A DNA stretch of 64,000 nucleotides from Heterohyrax brucei (GCA_028571685.1 CM053143.1:160342329-160406328), one strand, 5' to 3'; numbered from the stretch's first letter, positions 34,701-46,229 are shown. The notes: a model not told the origin generated them from the letters alone. Numbers and translations: made by a program.

Positions 34701-35940
34701 AGTAGTCAGCGACAAAAGGACAAATATTGTATGAGACCCCTATAATAAGAACTTAAAAACAGACTCACACATAGAAGAAAAGACTCCCTGAGGGCTGTAA
34801 GAGTGGGGAGGTAGAGGGCAAGGGGCAAGGGTTTAGATTAGATAGTTGGTAGAAATTTGGGGGGGTGAAATCTCTGACAGCACACATTAGGAGGAAGATC
34901 AATATGAACTGCACTGCAACATAACATGATTACTCCTCCAATCTGAACCCAATATCGCAAGGACAGAGTAGCTGGGGCGGAGGACCAAGGATCATGTTCT
35001 CAGGGTAAATCAAGGCCATTTGGCACAACTAGCATTTTGCTAAGAGAGCCATCTGCATCCCACATTGTTGAGGGGCATCTAGGGTCTTAAAAGCTGCCAA
35101 GCTGCCATCTGAGGGTACAGAAAATGGTCCCAACTCAGCAGCAATGGATGATCACCAAGGATCAAAACACCATGGGGGAAAGAGAGCCTGGAAGGCAGAG
35201 AGACCCACATGAATGGGTGACTACATGGACTTGTGACCGGAAGAACTGGATGGTGCCCGGTCACGACCAGTGATAGCCATGATGTAGCTCACAAACTTGA
35301 GCCTCACTGGCAACACAAGAATAAGTAGGATTGAACCCTGAGATCTACTCTAAAGGGCTGTAATTGATGGTCCAGGGGCCTCACAGTTCTGAAGAATGAA
35401 TTAGAAAAATTTCTAGTTTCTTCACTTTTCTCCTTCTATTTCCTTTTATATGAATATACATTTACACATAAGTCTTTTTAGAAAGTGAAAGGTACTTGTT
35501 ACAAACATACATATTTCAGTAAATATCATTTATTATTATTTTTTAGTATTTTTAAAACTTTTTTATACCATGGAGTTGTGTCCCTGGCCCTCATGCTGTC
35601 CATAAATCATAATGAAGGTCAACTCTTTGGACAATAACGGATTGGACCTTGCAACACAGAGTGACCGTATCAGGAGTGCACTTCATCATTCCATGAATCT
35701 ATAGGATGTCGCGCTGCTGACCTCTTACAGGAGGTGGGGGAGTGGGTGGAGAGGAGGACATAGGAGATTGTTTGGAGGATAAGACATGCATGGAGTGGAG
35801 AGGAAGAGTGCTCACACTGGGCGGGGAGAGCAGTGGGAGCTGCATATAGGTGGGCTTGCAAATTTATATGGGAATGTACATTTTCATTCAATCGTAATTT
35901 AAAAGAAAAAGATAAATGAAACAAAAAACAACCAAAAAAA

Positions 35941-36889
35941 CCCCCTGAATGTATGAATATGTTGGTGTTAGAGAACTGCAATGTATAATCTGTCTGATTG
36001 TATTTTCAAATCTATGAAATATAATTAATTCTAGATACAACTTCCATAAACAACTACATAAAAATCACTTAACAAAAAAGAAAAGCACTTTAAATCATTT
36101 ATTGTGGAACTGACTTTTGATTTCTATATAGCTTTCATTTCCACTGATTCTTAATAAGATTAGCTGTAGGATTTACTAGTCAAGGCAAAAGCTTGTTCAA
36201 TAATATCCAGCTGTTCACAGTAAATGTAAAACGGGCCCTGATTGAAAGAAACATCTATTCTCATTTTTCTCAAATGCTTGTTCACTGTAACAGTGTTTAG
36301 TCTTAAAAATTTGGTACTGAGTTAAAATAGCATTTCTTTGGACAGTTCCTTTTATATCTATTCTTTACATTGATTTTTCTCTAACAACTGCATGGTATAA
36401 AAAAGTTTTAAAAATACTAAAAAACAATAATAAATCATACTTATTGAAACATGTATGTCTGAACAAGTAGCTTTCACTTACTAAAAAGGCTTGTATGTAA
36501 ATGTATATTCACATAAAAGAAAACAGAAGAATAAAAGTGAAGAAATTGCAAAGTTTTCTAATTTGTCTTCAGAGCTATGTACATTTACAGCATTGGGAGT
36601 TCTGTTTGTGGAACACATGCTTGTAATATCGGCAGACCATACGACATTTTGAAAATCTATATTTAAAAACGTTCCTACTTATATATGATAAAGACATAAA
36701 TTTTGCCCTTGGACTACTAATTCTATTTTTAAGCAATTGACATGCTAATATATGATCAACAGTTTCAAGTGAGCCTTATCTTTCAAAATAAAAGTAAACT
36801 TCAAGAAAGTTATACTTAAAAAGAACATACTTAAAAATAAAATTGTACTAAATAATGATGCTTATGTTAAAATGTCATCAATAATCTCT
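35941..36889. other. No recognised feature
   Basis: A+T-rich unassigned interval between the L1 tail and a SINE fragment. Confidence 0.4.
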
Positions 36890-37560
36890 CAATTTGTCAG
36901 ACTGTGATGACTTGTATGTGGCTGGGATGCTGGAAACTATGACACAGTTTATGAAATGCTAGCAGGGTGACCCAAGGTAGACAGGTTTCAGTAGAACTTA
37001 CATACTGAGAGGTCTGATAATTAAGTCCAGGGACTTAATTGTTCTAAGTGCTACATACCTCATTGCTGTATATCACTACAGTCACCTCAATGCCACCACC
37101 TAGTCCACCCTTCAAAGCAATTTTGGAACTCTTGTTGGAATGTCCATTGTGTACTGTGGCAATGTGGCAAAGGCACAGACTTAATTGCATAGCTGTCTAT
37201 GAGAGAGTTTTTAGTCAGTAAATTAATAACTGTATCGGAACACCCTCTGGCCCCCCATGACTTCTTTCTTTATCTGAGTCAGCCAAATGCCTGAAGCTAA
37301 AGGAAATATTGAAGGTATGTGGGTGACATTCAGGACATGAAGGGTAATATGACAATAGCTCTGATGGCCATTCCAGATAAAGAGTTCCAAAATTGTTTTG
37401 AAGCATAGACTAGACACTGGCATTGGTGCATAACTTCCCAACAGGAGCACTTTGAAGGTGATTGTAGTGATATTCAGCAGTGAGGTACACAGCCCTTTTT
37501 TTAAGGATGAGTTCAAAAACATAACTGGCAGCCCTCAAATGCCAGACTAAGAGGAAGGAG
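36890..37560 (+). mobile_element. tRNA-Gly-type SINE body fragment, split by mariner element
   Basis: 'ctgggatgctggaaactatg', 'gctagcagggtgacccaagg' and 'tagacaggtttcagtagaac' resemble the body of the SINE seen at 28192-28460 and its longer relatives. After the mariner-derived element the short 'gccagactaagaggaagga' looks like its continuation. The assignment rests on short matches. Confidence 0.4.
37010..37535 (-). mobile_element. Second mariner-derived fold-back element
   Basis: It has the same architecture and nearly the same length as 16471-16999. It starts 'aggtctgataattaagtcca' and ends 'gagttcaaaaacataactgg' plus 'cagccct', with extended inverted arms: 'gtcacctcaatgccaccacc' on the left and, at 37400-37470, 'ggtgcataacttcccaacag' and 'ttgaaggtgattgtagtgat' on the right. 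The core contains the same minus-strand transposase C-terminal remnant. The arms are more diverged than in the first copy. Confidence 0.75.
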
Positions 37561-38880
37561 TACAGTAAAATGTGTGAAGATCTGGAGTTAGAAAATCAGA
37601 AAGAATGCCAAGCCAAGTGCCATTGAGTCAGATCTGAATATACACAGCATTTCTCAAGCTGAAAGAACTGAAGGAAAAATTCAGTCCTCAAGTTGTAATA
37701 TTAAAGGATTTTATGGGCAAAGCATTGACTGACACAGGAAACATCAAAAGACTGCAGAAGGAATAGAGGCACTGTCCTAAAAATAATCAGCCAACATCCA
37801 ATTATTTTAGGAGGCAGCAAAGATCAAGAAACCACGATGCTGAAAGAAGATGAAACTGCAGTGAAGGCGTTGACCAAAAATAAAATAAAATAAAAAAAAA
37901 TCCAGAAATTGGTTTAATATGAAATGAGATGCTTCAACAAATGGGTGCAGCCCAAGAAGTGCTCAAGCATCTATGCCAAAATATCTGGAAGACTGCTGCC
38001 TGGCCAACTGATTGGAAGAGATCCATACTTACTGGAAGAGATCCATATTTGTGCCATTCTGAAGAAAGGTGATCCAACATAATGTAGATATTATTGAACA
38101 CTGCCACTAATATCATATAGGAACCAAGTTTTACAGAAGAAAATCCAAAAATGGTCACAAGGCTTCATTTCTAGAAAACTGGCAGGAAGTCAAGCTGGAT
38201 CCCAAAGAGAACATACAATAAGCAATATCATTACTATGTCAGAGAGATCTTGGCTGAAGGAAGAGAATACAAGAATGATGTTTACTTCTGTTTCGTTGAT
38301 GGTACAAAGGCACTTGACTATGTAGATAGCAACATATTAGGGATACTGTTGTGACAAATGGGAATTCCAGAACACTTAATGATGCTCATGAGAAATGTGT
38401 ACATTGAGTAAGAGACAGTCCCTCGAATAGAATGAGGGGCTATTGTGAGTTTTGAAATCAGAAAGTTGTGTGTCAGGGTTACAGTCTTTTTACTATAATT
38501 TTTCAATATGTGTGCCAAGCAAAGAATCCAAGAAGCTAGGCTCTGTAAAGAATAGCATGGCATCAAGATTTGAGGAAGACTAATTAATAACCTGCAATAT
38601 GCAAATGGCAGATTATTGCCTACTGAAAGAAAGAGGAATCAAAGCACTTACTGATGAGGATCAAAGCTTGCAACCCTCGGTGTGTGTCACATGTCAACCT
38701 AAGAAAACAAAAGTCCTCACAAGTCAACCAATAAGCAATGTTATGATAAACAGAGAAAAGACTGAAGTTGTCAAGAATTTCATTTTATATAGATTCATGA
38801 TCAATGACCAAGAAAGCAGCAGTCAAGAACTGAAATGACATATTGCAATGAGCAAGTCTGCTGCAAAAGATTGCTTTAAG
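37561..38880 (+). mobile_element. RTE/BovB-like LINE (copy C), first part
   Basis: Sense RTE from 'gtgtgaagatctggagttag' through 'ctgaaagaactgaaggaaaa', the reverse transcriptase region ('tttcgttgatggtacaaagg') and 'agtctgctgcaaaagattgc', where an L1 interrupts it. It resumes at 41745. Near 37610-37638 a short AfroSINE-tail-like stretch ('aagccaagtgccattgagtc') replaces normal RTE sequence. Many stops. Confidence 0.8.
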
Positions 38881-39229
38881 AACAACACTAGGACTCTAAA
38901 ACGCAGCATAAACAATAACAATGCGCAAACACCAGAAGAGAAAATAGATAACTGGAAACTCCCAAAAATCAAACACATACGTTTATCCAAAGATTTTACC
39001 AAAAGAGTGAAAAGGCAACCTACAGACTAGGAATTCTTTTTTTTTTTTAGTACTACAAATACAATTAGCATCTAACTCTCCTTAGTCTACAAAATACTGC
39101 AAAAACTCAACAACAGAAAGCAAATAACACAATTAAAAAATGGGCAAAGGATATGAACAGGCACATAATCTAAACAAATAAATACAAATATTCAGGGGAC
39201 TAACAGACAAAAGAGGAAGTATGATCATT

Positions 39230-39540
39230 AAACCAACCAAACAAAACCCACTGCCACCCAGTTTAGTCCAACTCATAGTGATGCTATACTCAGTGTCTTC
39301 AAGTTGATTCTGACTCAGAGACATCCAACTGCTACATAGCTTCCAAGGAGTGCCTCATAGATTTGAACTTCTGCCTTTTTGGTTAGCAGCCATAGCACTT
39401 AAACACTACACTACCAGGTTTTCCAATGACATTATAGGACAGAATAGAACTGCTCTATACAATTTCCAAGGAGTGCCTGGCAGATTTGAACAACCAACAT
39501 TTTGGTTAGCAGAGACAGTACTTAACCAGTACAACAAAGT
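39230..39540 (-). mobile_element. AfroSINE, antisense, split by another AfroSINE
   Basis: The outer copy starts with 'aacccactgccacccagttt' and 'actcatagtgatgctata'. It is interrupted at about 39290 and resumes at 39425 with 'aatgacattataggacagaa', running to the degraded head near 39540. The halves join at the expected point of the consensus. Confidence 0.75.
39291..39424 (-). mobile_element. AfroSINE nested in AfroSINE
   Basis: Antisense copy: 'cagtgtcttcaagttgattc', 'cttccaaggagtgcctcata', 'ggttagcagccatagcactt', head 'ctaccaggttttcc'. It lacks the 'agcgaccctatagg' segment, so it is itself internally shortened. Confidence 0.75.
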
Positions 39541-40305
39541 TAAAAAACTACAATGAGATAACATGTCACCCCCAACAAGGCTAGCATTGATCCAGAAAAC
39601 ATAAACTAATGAATACTGGAGAGGTTGTGGAGAGGCTGGACTTATACCTTACTGGTGGGAATGTAAATGGTACTACCACTTTGGAAATTGATTTGATACT
39701 TTCTTCAAAAGTAAGAAATAGAAATACCATATGATCTAGCAGTGTTACTGCTTAGACTACATCCTAGAGAAATAAAGGGTATCACGTGAATACATATGTG
39801 CATACCAAGGTTTATTAATACACTGTCTGCAATAACAAAATGATGATATCAACCCTAGGCATCCTTCAACAGGTGAATGGATAAACAAACTATGGTAGCA
39901 TATCCACACAATAGAATACTATACAATGATAAAGGACAATGATGATCTTAGGAAACATCTCATAACACAAAGTAATATGGGTGAAATTATTCAGTTAAAA
40001 AGTATAAATATTTTACAAGACCACAGTCATAAGGACTAAGGAATGATTTAAACATATAAGAAAATAGTGTTTGATGATTTCGAGGATGAGGAAGCCAGGA
40101 GGCGCTGTTCATTAGTTGGCTAGTAGATAAGAATTATGTTAGATAAGGAAATAGACAACACAAAGAGGAGCGGTAAGCACAACTGGACTAAACCAAAAGT
40201 TAAGAAGTTTTCTAAATATAGCCTAACACTTCAGAGGGCAGAGTAGCGAGGGCAGGGGTCTTGAGACTAAGGTTTCATGGGACATCTAAGTCAACTGGCA
40301 TAAGA

Positions 40306-41008
40306 TATGTACATATATAATTGTCTTTTAAGTGAAAATTTACAGTCCAGTCAATTGTCATATAAAATCCCTCACACACACCACTAGGCAACTTTAGTTG
40401 CTCTCTCTACCCTGTGACAGCACACTCCTCCTTTCCACTCAGTACTTCTAGTATCCATTCAAGCAACTCCTGTCCCCTCCTCTTCATCCTCCTGTCTTGC
40501 CTCTGGAAAGGAGCAGCTCTATCAGCATCATGTATATTTTTAAGCCAAGAAGCATAGTGTTCACCAGTATCACGTCTTATAGTCTAGACCAATCCTTGAA
40601 GAGTTGGCTTCCGTACTGGTGCCATCTGTTGGCTGCCAGAGAGTCTGGAGGCTTGTCCTCAGGGCTTCTCTAGGCTGTTAGACCATCAAATTTCTGGTCT
40701 TTTAGTAGAAGTCTAGTTGAGTACTCCCATTTTTCTCCTGCTACATCAGGGACACTTTGTTGTGTTCACTATCAAGACAGTCATTGGTGGTGGAGGGGTA
40801 TCATCTGGTTCTCCTGGTTTCATTCAATATAGCCTTGAATAATATGGACCCTTGTCTACTGAGTTAATATTTCCCTCATGTCTCTGATGTCTTTCATTCT
40901 CCTTTACTCAAGGTGGATTCGAATCATACAGTGCTCCTTATATGACAGCTTGCTAGCTGTTAAGACACCAGATGCCTCTTGCCAAAGTGATACGAAGAAT
41001 ATTTTCTT
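40306..41008 (-). mobile_element. L1 3' UTR, antisense, inserted in the sense L1
   Basis: It reads as the reverse complement of the sense L1 3' UTR that follows it. 'ccttgaagagttggcttcc' here pairs with 'gaaaccaactcttcaaa' at about 41427, and 'gacaccagatgcctcttgcc' pairs with the 'gtggtgtcttggtctt' region at about 41076. The flanking sense L1 sequence is continuous across the insertion ('tcaactggcataag' at 40291 to 'aacataacatgattttatg' at about 41029). Confidence 0.8.
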
Positions 41009-41692
41009 AAAAAAAAAAACTTAGAAAAAACATAACATGATTTTATGAAAATGTTCTGAATTCTACTTTGATGAGTGGTGTCTTGGTCTTAAAAGTTAGC
41101 AAAAAGTCTTCTAAAGAAGCATCAATTAGTCCCAAATCACATGGAGCAGAGGAGAAATGAGAACATCAATGACATAAGGAAAACATGACCCAGAAAGAGA
41201 AAAAGCGTCCCATAAACCAGAGATTATATCAGCGAGAGACCAGAAAAACTAGATGGCACTGGACGCTAACAGTGACTACCCTGGCAGAGAACACAACAGA
41301 GTTCCTAATGTAGTGGTTGAAAAGTTGAGTAGCAAAAAGACCAGACTTGATGACCAGGCAGACTGGAGGGGCCTTGGAAGATGGTCTCTGAAACATCTGT
41401 TAGACAAGAAATGTAGCCATTCCTGAAACCAACTCTTCAAAGTTTGGACTGGACTATAATATATAAAATAATACTTGTGAAGAACGTACAACCTACCTTA
41501 AGTAGATGTATGAAGCTAACCAGGAAGCTCCTGTCCAAAGGAGAAATGAGAAGGCAGATGGCAACAAGAGCTGACTGAACACGTATGGGAAATACAGGGA
41601 GGAAGGGCGAGTGTGCTGTCACAGTGTGCGACTTAACACTAGCACAGCGATGTGTCTGTCAGTTTTGTATGACAAATTGAATTGTAAACTTT

Positions 41693-41744
41693 CACTTACG
41701 ATACAATATGTATACATATACATATATATATATATATATTTAAG
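41693..41744. repeat. TA-rich simple repeat at L1 tail
   Basis: Imperfect 'tatatacata' and 'tatata' units replace a poly-A tail at the 3' end of the L1. Confidence 0.85.
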
Positions 41745-41935
41745 CTTCTTTGAAACATTAAAAAGAAAAGATGTCACTTTTAGGACTAAGATAAGCCTGC
41801 TGCCAGTCATAGGGCTTTCAGTCTCTTGATATGAATATGAACGCAGAACAATGAATAAGGAAAAATGGCGAAGAATTGATGCCTTTGAACTGTGCTGTTA
41901 GCAAAGCATACTGAGTACACCTTAGGCTTCTTGCA
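41745..41935 (+). mobile_element. RTE copy C, resumed part
   Basis: Continues the RTE of 37561-38880: 'ctttgaaacattaaaaagaa', 'gatgtcacttttaggactaa', 'ggcgaagaattgatgccttt'. It stops near 'gcatactgagtacacc', so the 3' tail is missing. Confidence 0.8.
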
Positions 41936-42558
41936 TACAGACTTCTTCGGAATCCCTTTTACCGGAGTTCACTTCATCTGTATAATCCCTACCCATTGAC
42001 TCTTTCATGCCTTTCTCCCAGGGAAGCTCTCCTATTTTCTGCAGACCAAATTGACTTCTGGTTACTTATATTCTACTCATGATATAACTTATTTTTTGTA
42101 TGCGTATTTCTTTAACATCTGTCTAGCCTGCTATCACAGAAAGAGTGCATTCTGTCCACATTATTGAAAAATGTTTGATCAAATGATCATGAACTGTATA
42201 TATTAAGAATTGATAAAGGCATATAACTTACTATTTTTGCTAACTCTAGGTCTTGAAGAAATTCATAATTTTAAAATACTATAATGTATCCGTTACCTAG
42301 ATTCACCAATTATTAACATTTTCCCATATTTTTCTTTCTGTGTCCCGCTCTCTCTTTATATGTAATGTTAGCATGTAACTCCTAGGAATGACAATAGCTT
42401 CCTACCAAACCATAATATAATTATTCTCAGGAAATTTAAAACTGATAAAATAGCATTATCTTTACATGATCCATCTTCTAATTTTCCCCAGTGGTCCCTG
42501 TAATTCTCTCTTTTGTTTAATTCATGAGCCAATCAAAGATCACAAATGCATTTAGTTG
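41936..42558. other. No recognised feature
   Basis: Unassigned A+T-rich sequence. Confidence 0.35.
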
Positions 42559-42614
42559 TCAAGCTGTTTTAATCTATTGTTGTTAATCAAGCTGTTTTAA
42601 TCTATTGTTGTTAA
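42559..42614. repeat. 28-bp perfect tandem duplication
   Basis: A 28-base unit beginning 'tcaagctgttttaatctatt' is present twice in direct, adjacent copies (42559-42586, 42587-42614). The end of the second copy coincides with the 'ttgttgttaa' tail of an antisense RTE. Confidence 0.9.
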
Positions 42615-42947
42615 GTGCTACTGAGTGGGTTCCTGTTTGTAGTGACCCTATGGACAACAGAATGAAATTCTGCCACAACCTGCACCATCCTCACAGTCTT
42701 TGCTTTCTTGAGCTATTATTTCAGCCACTGTGTCAATTTATCTCATTGAGCTGCTGCTGGTGCTTCTTTTTTTTTTTCTCTCACTAGTCCTCTACTGAGC
42801 ATCGTATCCTTCTCTAGGGCTCTAGAGACTTGTCCCTCCTAAAACATTCTGTGAGCATGTAAGATGAAGTCTTGTAATCTTTTCTTCTAAAGAACATTCT
42901 GGCTATATTTTTTCCAAGACAGATTTGTTCATTCCCTTCTTCTAACA
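42605..42947 (-). mobile_element. RTE 3' end, antisense
   Basis: 'ttgttgttaagtgctactga' (reversed tail), 'gccactgtgtcaatttatct', 'ccaagacagatttgttcatt' follow the antisense order of other RTE copies. 5'-truncated, with a T-rich expansion near 42767-42778. Confidence 0.75.
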
Positions 42948-43005
42948 ATGGGGAGGAAGAGTCATTGGAACAAAGCCTAGGGTGTTCTTCCTTAGGGATG
43001 ATGTA

Positions 43006-43157
43006 CCCAGTGTCACTGAGTCAATTCTGAATCCTAGAGACCTACAGGACAGACTAGAACTACTCCACAGAGTTTTCAAGGAGCACCTAGAGGATTTGAA
43101 CTGCCAGCCTTTGGGTTAGCAGACACAGCACTTAACTACTATGCCACCAGGGTTTCC
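43006..43157 (-). mobile_element. AfroSINE, antisense
   Basis: 'acccagtgtcactgagtcaa', 'ttttcaaggagcacctagag', 'ggttagcagacacagcactt' and the head 'gccaccagggtttcc'. Full-length in outline. Confidence 0.88.
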
Positions 43158-43302
43158 TAAGGTTGGTGGCTCATAGTGACTTCAGGAACCCTAAAAAGAA
43201 AATTTTGACCAACATCTTTTTCCCGTGGGGCAGCTAGTAGGTTCAAACCACAGACCTTTCAAGTAGCAGCTGAGTGCTTAACCAATGGGGTGCTGGGGCT
43301 CC
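43158..43302 (-). mobile_element. Long-form AfroSINE, antisense
   Basis: 'ttttcccgtggggcagctag', 'aggttcaaaccacagacctt', 'tagcagctgagtgcttaacc' and 'ggggtgctggggctcc' read as the reversed head and middle of the long subfamily. It abuts another AfroSINE. Confidence 0.7.
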
Positions 43303-44612
43303 AATGCTAGGATATGCAGGAACTAATCATAAAATCTGATGGATAATCAGGGTTTGAACGACATTTTCGGTTTATATTCTGATACCATAACCTGAGTATT
43401 AATCACCAGAAGTCTTCCTTAAAAATAATCCAGAGTGATTTATCCAAGGGAAATTATATTTCAAGTCAAATATTTCATAGTTCAAAAGGAGAAAAGCATA
43501 GGAAATATTTTATGCAACGATTTAGAAAGCATTCACATTCCCTTTGACACCTGCATCAACACAGGAGGTAGACAAGTCATCTGCAAAGGTCAGAAGGACA
43601 TTAACTATTTATGTGATCACAGGTCAACTGGAAGTGATTGAAGCAAAAGGCAATGTTATTTGAAAGAAAATTTAAGCCCTCTTTGAACTGGATGTTTCAC
43701 TTGACACATTAGAGAAAGCAATTTAATTTCTGATCACTTTTTCTATTTGATAGTATACAACAATATATGAGAAAAGAAACAGAAAATTTCCAAAAAAAAA
43801 CAAATCCCTAAATACTACCTCAACAATTAAAATATAACAAATTACATAGTAATTTAGTTCTAACAGCCAAGAGATAGTGCAGTATACAGGGTCTATTTTG
43901 AAAATATCTCCAAAGCAACATACTTTGATTATTATTTTTTCATCACTTTTCCCATTACTGGATTTAGTGGACTCAAAAATCATGAGAAAAATCTAGAAAA
44001 TCAAAAATGTCATCAATTGTTAAATACACTCTCATTATTGCAATAATATATAAGTTTCTATTCTTAAAGACAGTGCTTTTCCCTCAGCAAACCTTTTCTC
44101 TCCTCTGCTGAAACATTTCTCTCTAACTCAAAGATCTGAGTTTCACTTCCTCTGCTTCAGGGGCCACTTAGGTTACTCCAGCTCAGTGCACCAAGAGCTA
44201 TACTGCCAAAGTACACTGTTAACACCTTGAGTCAAAGAAGTTCAAGTCTCAACATAAAAATTCAGTTGTCTTTACCTAAGAGATAGTAAGAGTGGAAGGC
44301 TAGAAGGAATAATATATATATATACATACATATACGTATATATATATAAATTCTTATAAAAGTTTTAGAAAACAAGTTAAATATTTTTCCTTCCCAATTT
44401 TACATGCATGAAATTTGATTCAGCACACCCTTTGTTTTATTGCTGTTTGCTTATTTGGTATTTTAGTCTGCATAACCCTGTCCTAAATCTTTGAGTAAAT
44501 TGACGGTAGATGTGTGTTTGCATGTGAGCACCTGGGCAGGTAGAGAAAAATGGGTGAGCACAGAACGAGAGTACAACAAAGGGCAGAAGTCAGTGACTGG
44601 AGAAGGTGGAGG
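43303..44612. other. No recognised feature apart from simple repeat
   Basis: Unassigned, with a TA/TATACATA simple repeat at 44311-44350. Confidence 0.4.
44311..44350. repeat. TA-type simple repeat
   Basis: Alternating 'ta' units with interspersed 'catacatatacg'. Confidence 0.9.
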
Positions 44613-44755
44613 CTGTTGTTAGTTGCTATTTAGTGGGCTCCAGCTCATGATTGCCTTATGTATGAACAGAAGGGAACAGGTCTCTGTTCTGTGTCATTGT
44701 CAAGGTCTTTGGTGTGTTTCAATACGTTGTTGTGACTATTAAGTCAATCTACCTG
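44613..44755 (-). mobile_element. RTE 3' end, antisense, diverged
   Basis: 'ctgttgttagttgctattta', 'tctgttctgtgtcattgtca' and 'gtgactattaagtcaatcta' follow the reversed RTE 3' end, with many changes. Confidence 0.6.
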
Positions 44756-45310
44756 AAAGACTGAGATTGTGGCACCAAACAGAACTTTAAACCACTTAAC
44801 TGGAGTGGAATATAGGAAAGTCACAACATCAGAGTTACCATGCATGAATGCATGCTTGATTTACACACACACGTACACGCTAGCATCTTAAACAGAAAAA
44901 AAATTGATGCATCTGCCAAATAGTTTTCATAATTAAAAAAATCATTTAATTTTTGTAGATTTGCATGGTTAAAAACAAGTAATGAAAAACAGGCATATTA
45001 AAAAATGTCCCAATGATTGTAGATAACAAAGACTTTTAGAAGATAAGAAAAGTTTCATTTCAGAATCAAGAATAGTGTATTGAATAATACATTTGGATAT
45101 CTGACATTTTGGTACTTGAATCTGTTTCATTTCTAAAATTTAAATTTAATATGCTATAAAATTGAAATAATGACATATAACATTCAAGAGTTTTCAAAAT
45201 GATTAAAACACATAAGATATTCACAAACTGTTAAAGAAGAAGTAGAGATATAAGTACAAATGAATATATAAATCACCTAAAACTTCTCAGGACCTTTAAT
45301 TACACCATTT
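44756..45310. other. No recognised feature
   Basis: A+T-rich spacer with a short CA-type stretch near 44863. Confidence 0.35.
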
Positions 45311-45538
45311 TTGTTGTTAGGTGCCACCAAGTTGGTTCTGATTCATAGTAACCCAGTGTAAAAGAAAAAAAAAACTTCAAGGTCTTATGTCGTCTTCACA
45401 GACATTACCGTGTTTGATACTATTGTTGTAACTAATGTGTCAATCTGTTTCCTTGAGGGTACCCTCTTTAACAGTGACCCTCTACATTACCAAGCAAGTT
45501 GTCCTTCTCCAGTGATTGGTTTATCCTAATAACATATC

Positions 45539-46047
45539 TGTTATGGATTGAATTGGCTTCTCCAAAAATATTTGCCAACTTGGCTAATCTGTGATTCCCA
45601 GTATTGTATAATTGCCCACCATTTTGCAATCTGATATGATTTTCCATGTTTTGTAAATCCTACCTTTCTACTGGTAAGGGAGTGAGATTAATAACAGTTA
45701 TGTTAATTAAGCAAGACTCACCCTATAAGATTAGTTTGCATCTTAAATCAATATCTTTTGAGATACCAAAAAGAGAAGCAGAGAGATATGTGGGCTTTGT
45801 ATTACAAAGAAGACAGTGCCAGGAGCAGAGTCTATCTTTTGGACTTGTTCTTACATGGAGAAGCTCTTAGAACAGGTAAATACTAATGACAAGGACCTTC
45901 CTCTAGAGCTTAGAAAGAAAGCCTTTCCCTAGAGCTGACACCTTGAATTTAAGTTTCCAGCCTACCAAACCACGAGAGAATAAATTTCACTTTGTTAAAG
46001 CCATCCACTTGTGATATTCCTGTTATAGGAGCACTAGATAGCAGACA
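45539..46047 (+). mobile_element. ERVL-MaLR-like solo LTR inserted in RTE copy D
   Basis: 509 bp, starting 'tgttatggattgaattggct' and ending 'ctagatagcagaca' (TG…CA). It contains the polyadenylation region 'gagagaataaatttcacttt'. The flanking 5-mers atatc (45534-45538) and gtgtc (46048-46052) both fit the RTE target sequence 'atgtc' with one change each. RTE reads continuously across the junction. Same family as 19548 and 20965. Confidence 0.75.
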
Positions 46048-46229
46048 GTGTCTAAAGTATGTGAGAAAAAGTCTTGACATCCTCACTTCTGAGGTGCATA
46101 CTGGCTGTACTTTTTCCCAAACAGATTTGTTCCTTCTGCTGACAGTCCACAGTCTATTCAATATTCTCTGCCACCACCATAATTTAGTTATCAATTCTTC
46201 TTTGGTATTCATTTAATGTTGTCTAGCTT

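Larger units (their letters stand above)
28766..35940 (+). mobile_element. Nearly full-length L1 LINE, inactive
   Basis: About 7.2 kb in sense orientation. It has a 5' UTR starting near 'gaggggattggagtcaagaa', ORF1 (29615-30504), an inter-ORF spacer, ORF2 (30942 to about 34700) and a 3' UTR. The 3' UTR includes 'gtgggagctgcatataggtg' and 'ttcattcaatcgtaatttaa' and ends in an A-rich tail (35901-35940). Both ORFs are broken. I see no convincing target-site duplication. The 3' UTR differs from primate and rodent L1 and matches the style of elephant L1. Confidence 0.9.
38881..41744 (+). mobile_element. 5'-truncated L1 inserted in RTE copy C
   Basis: Sense L1 starting in the C-terminal part of ORF2 ('NNTRTLKRSINNNNAQTPEE'), running through 'ggttgtggagaggctggact' and 'gaatggataaacaaactatg' into the 3' UTR, and ending in a TA-rich tail at about 41700-41744. 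The RTE sequence continues on both sides. The short repeat 'ttgctttaag' (38871-38880) and 'cttctttgaa' (41745-41754) are probably the mutated target duplication. Two nested AfroSINEs and an antisense L1 3' UTR interrupt it. Confidence 0.82.

Noticed and set aside
37010-37600. Idea that both mariner elements inserted at the same position of RTE
   Set aside because: At 16471 the RTE flanks are continuous. At 37010 the left flank looks like a tRNA-Gly-type SINE, and RTE begins tens of bases to the right of the element. So they are independent insertions.
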